Below are positions 58,005 through 64,000 of a stretch of 64,000 nt of DNA, in pieces. This DNA comes from Symbiotaphrina buchneri (lineage: Eukaryota; Ascomycota; Symbiotaphrinales; Symbiotaphrinaceae), in assembly GCA_001599915.1 (NCBI GenBank), contig BCIG01000014.1, forward strand, positions 496,001 to 560,000. The letters run 5' to 3'. The stretch's first letter is position 1. Every line of letters begins with the position of its first letter. Made by a program: the position numbers and the translations under genes. The notes under the pieces are model-generated. The model did not search any database. It saw only the letters and a program-made list of their open reading frames with translations, and was not told where the DNA came from.

Positions 58005-58644
58005 CGACAAAGAAGAGGCAGACAGACATGGCCATCGCGGCAAACGATGGTTGCGGGCCAGGATACGGTAAACATGTTGTAGATTATCATAGGGCGAGTT
58101 CTAGATAGTTTGTCATACCAGGCACACTTCCAGTCAATAATAATGGCCGAGGTCTAGGTGTAGTGTCGCCTTGAGCGTAAGGTATGCAAGCGTCCCACGC
58201 TCGCTGCCTTGTACGGCAAGCGAAGCGGCCGCCAAGCCTCTCTCCAGGCGCATGGCAACGCTAGAACGTGATAACCCCTAAACATAAGACTCCCGAGTCG
58301 ACCATGACACCAACTGCGACACCTCAAGAGCATCGCCCTCGGAGCGGCTGCAGAAGGTAAGGTAAGTAATAGCGGACGATCGGGCGATATTCTGATATCA
58401 AGAGGAGGATTCCCGTTGCCATTCCAGTAGTTGCAGACTACAAGGTTCCTCGTCGGCCTTGTTTTGATCTGAAACGCAAATCAACATCGCGAAAGCGCAA
58501 TAACGGCTGGACAAAGACCAAAGCCCCCACCATATCGCCCCCGTCCCGGACGTCTCGAAACCCTTAATACGGCGACGATAATAAATACGGACCAGCCCGA
58601 CACGGAATCTACTCTGCGCAAGAACTTCTGGGCAGATCATCACC
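58005..58644. other. Intergenic spacer before nudE
   Basis: No gene seen. An AAGGTAAGGTAAGTAA run at 58356-58371 belongs to the dispersed spacer repeat. Confidence 0.5.
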
Positions 58645-60461
58645 ATGGCGTTGCTAGCGGGGCCACCATCGTCACCCCCGAACGGCAGCGCATCGCCAGA
58701 AGAGGCTCTAGCTTACTATAAATCCCAATATGAGCAACTGGAAAGCGAGTTGGCGGAGTTTCAAGCCTCTAGTAGGGAGCTGGAAGCGGAGCTAGAAAAG
58801 GACATCGAAGCTTCGGAGACCAGGGAAAGGAAGCTTCAGGAAAAAGTGGAAGGACTGGGATACGAGGTGGAAGAGTGGAAGGCAAGACCCTCTTTCTGAA
58901 CCAAGGTCATTATACCTGCTAAGTCACGTCGCAGACTAAGTACAAACAATCCAAGAGCGAAGCCAACACGGCGCAGAATAATCTCCAGAAAGAGATTACA
59001 ACTCTACGCGATTCGAATCGGACACTGCAACTGAAACTACGAGATACAGAAGTGGCGAACGACGATTTTGAACGGCAAGCCAGGAACACTTCATCGTCAT
59101 TGGAGGATCTTGAGTCGAAATACAATGTTGCTATAGAACGGAATGTGATGTTGGAGGAGGAGATGAAGGTAGGAGAACAAGAGCGTGAGGCGCTTCGCAT
59201 TGAAAACCAACGACTACGGGACGAACTATCTGATCTTCGGGTCGAAGCCGAAATCACCATGGAAAAGCTACGGAAGGCGGAAGCCGCACTGGAAAGGCAA
59301 CACGACAATTTGACGGGTGCCGCTTCCTCGTTGAGCGTGGATGTGTCCCGTTCACCCGTATCGGAGATGTCACCCAGTACAACCGCAGCTTCATCGCCAG
59401 TACTTAGCTCACCGCCAAGGAAGTCAGCATCAACACCAGTTTCCGAAACGCCTACTCCGCCGTCTCCACCGGTCTCCGATTCATCTATTCCAGCTTCCGC
59501 ACCCAAACCACCTACGTTGACGCTGAAATCGCGGCCGCCGAAACTGGACCCGAAAGCCCCAAGGCCTGCTCAATATACTCCACGCATCCCACGTCACTCG
59601 CGAGGGCCTTCCATGACTCTCAACAACGCACCCGCAACACCATCATTCAATAGGCGGGTTACAATGAACCGGCCCGATGGGCCCGTGCCACGAGGCCTAC
59701 CAACATCCAGTTCCCTCCGACAGATACGTGGATTGATTGGTCAAATGCAACGGCTGGAAGAACGGGTGCATTCCGTGCGTTCCAAACTGCCTGCTCCCGT
59801 GAGCACGCCACCACGGGCCTCGCCTCGCGGCGGATCGGCAACTGGAAGCCATATACCAGCCACTGTAACTGTCAGAAGCCAGAAGAGACGCACCGGCGGA
59901 AGCAATGCGTCATCGTCGTTCGAAGGACCGGGGGAGGGCACTCCATTATCAAATCAGAACCTGAAACGGCTCTCCTTTGGCACTGTTCGGTCATCACTAG
60001 GTAGAGATGCGGGCGATCGACCGAGCAGTCGTGCCTCGGTGACCAGCCATAGCTCATACAGTGCAGGCGGGGCTGGTGTTTCTTACGCCCGCCCCAGCAG
60101 CCGTACAAGTATGTCTGGGGCTCGCACTCCCTTAGGCCATTATTCTTCCAGCAGCACCGCTGAAGCCCGGAGACCACGGTCAAGCCTCGCTGGTAATTAC
60201 AGCTCCAGTCACAGTCATTCCGCTAGCATCAGTGGTGTAGATGAGAGCGACGTCAGCACGCCAACCCCAAGGCGAAGTACTCTCAGCAGGAATGAGGGAG
60301 AACTAAGTGGTATACCAACACCGTCAGGGCTTCCGAGACGACAAAGTGGGCAGGGAGCGACAGTCAGGCGTGTTGGGTCGGGATTGGGCTATTCAGACGT
60401 GGAGGGGACCATGGCTCCTCCCCGTCCCAGGCAACTGAGCGGTCTTGACGAAACGTATTAA
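58645..60461 (+). CDS. nudE: Nuclear distribution protein NudE (dynein regulator)
   Basis: Binds Lis1/NudF and dynein to support nuclear migration along microtubules. Two exons, 58645-58881 and 58935-60461, give 587 aa. The N-terminal coiled coil spans about residues 15-195 ([60 protein letters not shown] then [10 protein letters not shown]), which is the conserved NUDE dimerisation and Lis1-binding segment. The remainder is Ser/Pro-rich and disordered. The junction EEWK|TKYK requires a GC donor (AAG|GCAAGA at 58882) and an AG acceptor, since no in-frame GT donor exists before the stop. ATG 58645 has a good context (ACCATGGCG). Confidence 0.93.
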
Positions 60462-62398
60462 TTGATGAATGTTGATGAAGGGCGTTATGTGGCGGCTGTT
60501 ACACTCATTTAATTCATTTCTTTAATGACTGTGATTGCCAGCAGGGCCTTTTGGCGGTGAGGCCATACATCGCTCTGCCTTTCACTTGAAACGGGTGGCC
60601 CATCTACATGTTATTGTCATGGCCTGTTTTTTGTGCAGACTTGCACGAAACCTCTGTGCTTCGCTGAAGGGGCTTACGTGGATATGAGATGAGCTTGAAT
60701 GGATTATGAGATCAAGGAGTAACGGGGCTCGCTTTCAGGGCATTATGGCGCTCCAATCCACATGCAGATCGAGCCTCCACTTCGTATTTTACCTAAAGTA
60801 TTCAATCTTCCGAAGGCTGCCAGGCGAGCTAGAATCAATATCCATCAGTGCGCCCGATCGTCAACCCTCAAATCCAAATGACTGGTAGCGATGGTGACTC
60901 GCAAAGTGGTATTCGGCCAGAGACTTTAACTTCCCGTCAATGCTGCCCTCCTAAGACTCTATCTACCAACCTTGCGTTTCTCTACAGAGGAAGGAGCTGT
61001 GGAGCTTATTTCGCACTGATCGATCTCCATTCCAACCTTATTTATTCTCCTTGGCAGCTTGGCCGAAGATCAGGCAAACTCCGGTCGCCTTTACGCCGAC
61101 AAGCCAGCCCCTGATGATCCCTTGCGCGGCACGAGATGGTCCATGGATGTAAACCCACTATTTTTGCTGGAGAGCCAATTCCACTGCCGGATTGTTGGTC
61201 TCATGGCGTCCCTGCAATTGTTCTGGCATGATTTGTGGGACCAAAGGGTTCGGTGACGATCTGCGGCAGCAAGCAGGAAGGAAAGAAAGGCCACCTACAT
61301 CATCCTGGTCGACTGGGTGGGCGTCCCGCGCGAACCGAGGCTGCGAGCTGCTGTCCGTTCAGCGGGTACTGCACCTTAGATGGGCTTGCTAAACCCTTAG
61401 ACCAGGCGGTTTCTCCACACTCGTCTTCTTTTCATTCTGCTCAGGTCCGAGTCCCAGTTTTGGCGTGCAGCCATGCACATATCCTTTGGCACACCAAAGA
61501 AAGCCCCAACAACTTGTGAATAATAATTGTCCCCACCATGATTGGGTAAGCGGCGCTTTACCTGCAGGTGCCGACATGGAGGCACATTCACGACAGCTGG
61601 GATCTAAATATGGTGAGTCTCCAGCCGCACATACCTTAGGTAGTTACGAGAGCCGACTGCCTGGAAGTCAACATGCAGGCTCGAGGACAAGACAATCCTA
61701 CATTTTGTGAACGGGTGTCACGAGTGTAACGTGACGAGGCGACGATGTCGGGGAAATGGAATTGAAGATGATGATTCTCAATAGGTAATAATGGTTCGTA
61801 GAAGAGGATCCTCGTAGATTGGATTATTTAGGGACCCGTACACGCCTCTTAGCCTCGCAGACCCGGCCAGGGTTGAGCTTTTGGGGGTAGCGCTAGACCG
61901 CATGAGGAAGGGACCTACCTCGATGTCGGGAATCGTCATGCCCAACAGGAAGTTGACGCTAGCCTCCTTTACTTTCGTACCTTTCCCAGTTCCTTAGCAG
62001 TCGTAGCCCAGCTGCCTCACCAAAAGCTCAACCTAAAAGGAAATACTACGCAACATCATTGAATATCACCCTGCTTAACGCACCATCCCACACATCACAT
62101 TGCTACCTCTTGTCAACCCACTCGTTCTATACCCGTCTAATGAACATTTATTTTCTGGCAGCAATTTGTTAAGCTGCGTCAAATCCAATTGTCGATTTAC
62201 GGCCGACAGACAGCCTTCCTGTGGGGTCACAAAGGGAAATCGCCCGACCTTCTCTTCACTCGGGTCCATTTCCCACCCCATCTCGCGGCAAAACTGGCCT
62301 CGAGAAGAGTCTTATCTGGCTTGTGCCACCAGCCTTTCCCTTTAGTTCTGCTGCCTTCCCCAGTAGCTGCTGGGTCTGCAGCAAGACGATCGCTCACC
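60462..62398. promoter_or_regulatory. Long spacer upstream of ACC1
   Basis: About 1.9 kb with no recognised gene. The final 300 bp is likely the ACC1 leader. A short AAGGTA-like element (CATACCTTAGGTAGTTACG) lies near 61630. Confidence 0.45.
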
Positions 62399-64000
62399 AT
62401 GGCGGAAGGGCTAGATGGGCTACCCAACGGGACGCCGCACGGCAACGGCGTGGTGAACGGCACTGCCAACGGAGAGAAGGCTTCATACGCCTCCAGACAC
62501 AATATAGCATCACATTTCATAGGTGGCAATGGGTTAGATGCAGCTCCCTCTGGCCCTGTGAAAGACTTTGTCGTGAACAACGACGGGCACACAGTCATCA
62601 CAAATGTACGGGCTATAAGACTTTCCAGTGGATCTCCATGATTGTGAATGCGTTGCTGATTGCGGGTCAGGTTCTGATTGCCAATAATGGAATTGCCGCC
62701 GTCAAAGAGATCCGCTCGGTGCGAAAATGGGCGTACGAGACTTTTGGCGATGAACGGGCGATACAGTTCACAGTCATGGCCACGCCGGAAGATCTGCAAG
62801 CGAACGCGGATTATATCCGCATGGCGGACAGATATGTCGAGGTTAGTAGCTCCAAGGCCGGAGCCGACAAATCAAATGAGGAAGCACACGAGTTGGATAA
62901 TCCGACAGAGTGACTGCTAACATGATTCTCTTATAGGTGCCCGGAGGAACCAATAACAACAACTACGCCAATGTCGAGCTTATTGTTGACGTTGCAGAAC
63001 GTATGAATGTACAAGCAGTGTGGGCTGGTTGGTACGTAAATGCTTGCAAAGCACCTCGATTTAGCTACTGATGATCATTCAGGGGTCATGCATCGGAAAA
63101 CCCTAAACTTCCTGAATCTTTGGCGGCGTCACCAAAGAAGATTGTATTTATTGGCCCACCAGGCTCCGCAATGCGATCATTGGGCGACAAAATTTCCTCC
63201 ACCATCGTGGCTCAGCATGCCAAGGTGCCCTGTATTCCATGGTCAGGCACTGGTGTGGATCAGGTACGGGTATCGGAGAATGGCATAGTCGAAGTCGATG
63301 AGGAGACATACGAGAAAGGATGCACACATTCACCAGAAGAAGGCCTGCAAAAAGCTCTGGAAATTGGGTTCCCTGTGATGGTTAAAGCGTCCGAAGGCGG
63401 CGGGGGTAAAGGTATCCGCAAGGTCGACAGTCCTGAAGGCTTCAAAGCGGCATATAATGCCGCCTCTAGCGAAGTTCCGGGCTCTCCCATCTTCATTATG
63501 AAGCTGGCTGGTAACGCAAGACATCTGGAAGTCCAGCTGTTGGCCGATCAGTACGGGAATAATATCTCCCTATTTGGGAGAGACTGTTCGGTGCAGAGGA
63601 GACACCAAAAGATTATTGAAGAAGCGCCAGTGACGATTGCGAAACCTTCTACTTTCCAAGCTATGGAGCAAGCTGCCGTACGGCTGGGCCAGCTGGTCGG
63701 TTATGTCTCGGCTGGTACAGTAGAGTATCTCTACTCTCATGCGGAGGATAAATTCTACTTTCTCGAATTAAACCCTCGCCTCCAGGTCGAACATCCTACA
63801 ACTGAAATGGTCAGCGGTGTCAACCTTCCCGCTGCTCAACTTCAAATCGCCATGGGTATCCCATTGCATCGGATCCGGGATATCAGGCTATTGTATGGCG
63901 TGGATCCAAATTCGGCAACCGAGATTGATTTCAACTTCTCAAAGCCGGAAAGTCTTAAGACCCAACGGAGGCCAATGCCGAAAGGCCATACGACAGCCTG
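62399..64000 (+). CDS. ACC1: Acetyl-CoA carboxylase, N-terminal part (runs off the window)
   Basis: Multidomain cytosolic enzyme that carboxylates acetyl-CoA to malonyl-CoA for fatty-acid synthesis. Exons 62399-62605, 62671-62841, 62937-63031 and 63083 to the edge. The biotin-carboxylase domain is nearly complete: [71 protein letters not shown], then the ATP-grasp glycine loop [16 protein letters not shown] and the catalytic [17 protein letters not shown]. The Asn/Gly-rich N-terminus ([20 protein letters not shown]) is typical for fungi. All splice phases fit. The biotinyl and carboxyltransferase domains lie beyond 64000. The full protein should exceed 2200 residues. Confidence 0.96.

Overview
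The window is nuclear DNA of a filamentous ascomycete (Pezizomycotina). The genes carry many short GT-AG introns of 46-70 nt, and intergenic spacers hold fungal motifs such as TACGGAGTA, AAGGTA runs and CTTC/GATA elements. Protein content agrees: Cdc20, TFIIA large subunit, Lys9, NudE, a FHIP/RAI16-like protein, a TRK potassium transporter and acetyl-CoA carboxylase. I cannot fix the class from sequence alone. All gene models were built by eye from reading frames, splice signals and family knowledge; exon sums were checked for divisibility by three.

Left arm (1-19.4 kb): a gene-poor edge, then RPB10 (minus strand, four tiny exons), a UTP17/NAN1-type WD40 ribosome-biogenesis protein, a 2-oxoglutarate/Fe(II) dioxygenase behind a cluster of five GATA sites, a bZIP factor, a TRK transporter with a reading-frame problem at its fourth intron, a GFA-domain enzyme and a seven-exon LaeA-like methyltransferase.

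Middle (19.4-37.7 kb): a 5.2-kb stretch without a recognisable gene, a Kelch+BTB protein and CDC20 sharing a divergent, pyrimidine-rich promoter, TOA1 (TFIIA-alpha/beta) with an unusually long second intron, and an eight-exon GT28 sterol-glucosyltransferase-like gene whose C-terminus carries about eight UIM-like helices.

AT-rich island (37.7-43.2 kb): a sharply bounded, transition-mutated (RIP-like) repeat block. It holds a 301-bp element with perfect 22-bp inverted ends, several copies of an AGGCTTGC...GGTAT motif in both orientations, a fossil Ty1/copia-type element with long direct repeats, a 20-bp tandem array and a degenerate minisatellite.

Right arm (43.2-64 kb): LYS9 (13 exons, TGAGTCA site upstream), a SPRY protein and an FHIP/RAI16-like protein arranged head-to-head with overlapping antisense coding, an intron-containing tRNA-Val(CAC), three uncharacterised proteins, a GABA/amino-acid permease (8 exons), NUDE with a GC-AG intron, and the 5' part of ACC1, which runs off the right edge. 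The gene set is mainly housekeeping; I see no biosynthetic cluster. Two genes (FHIP-like and NudE) belong to dynein/early-endosome transport but are about 9.5 kb apart and not obviously co-regulated.
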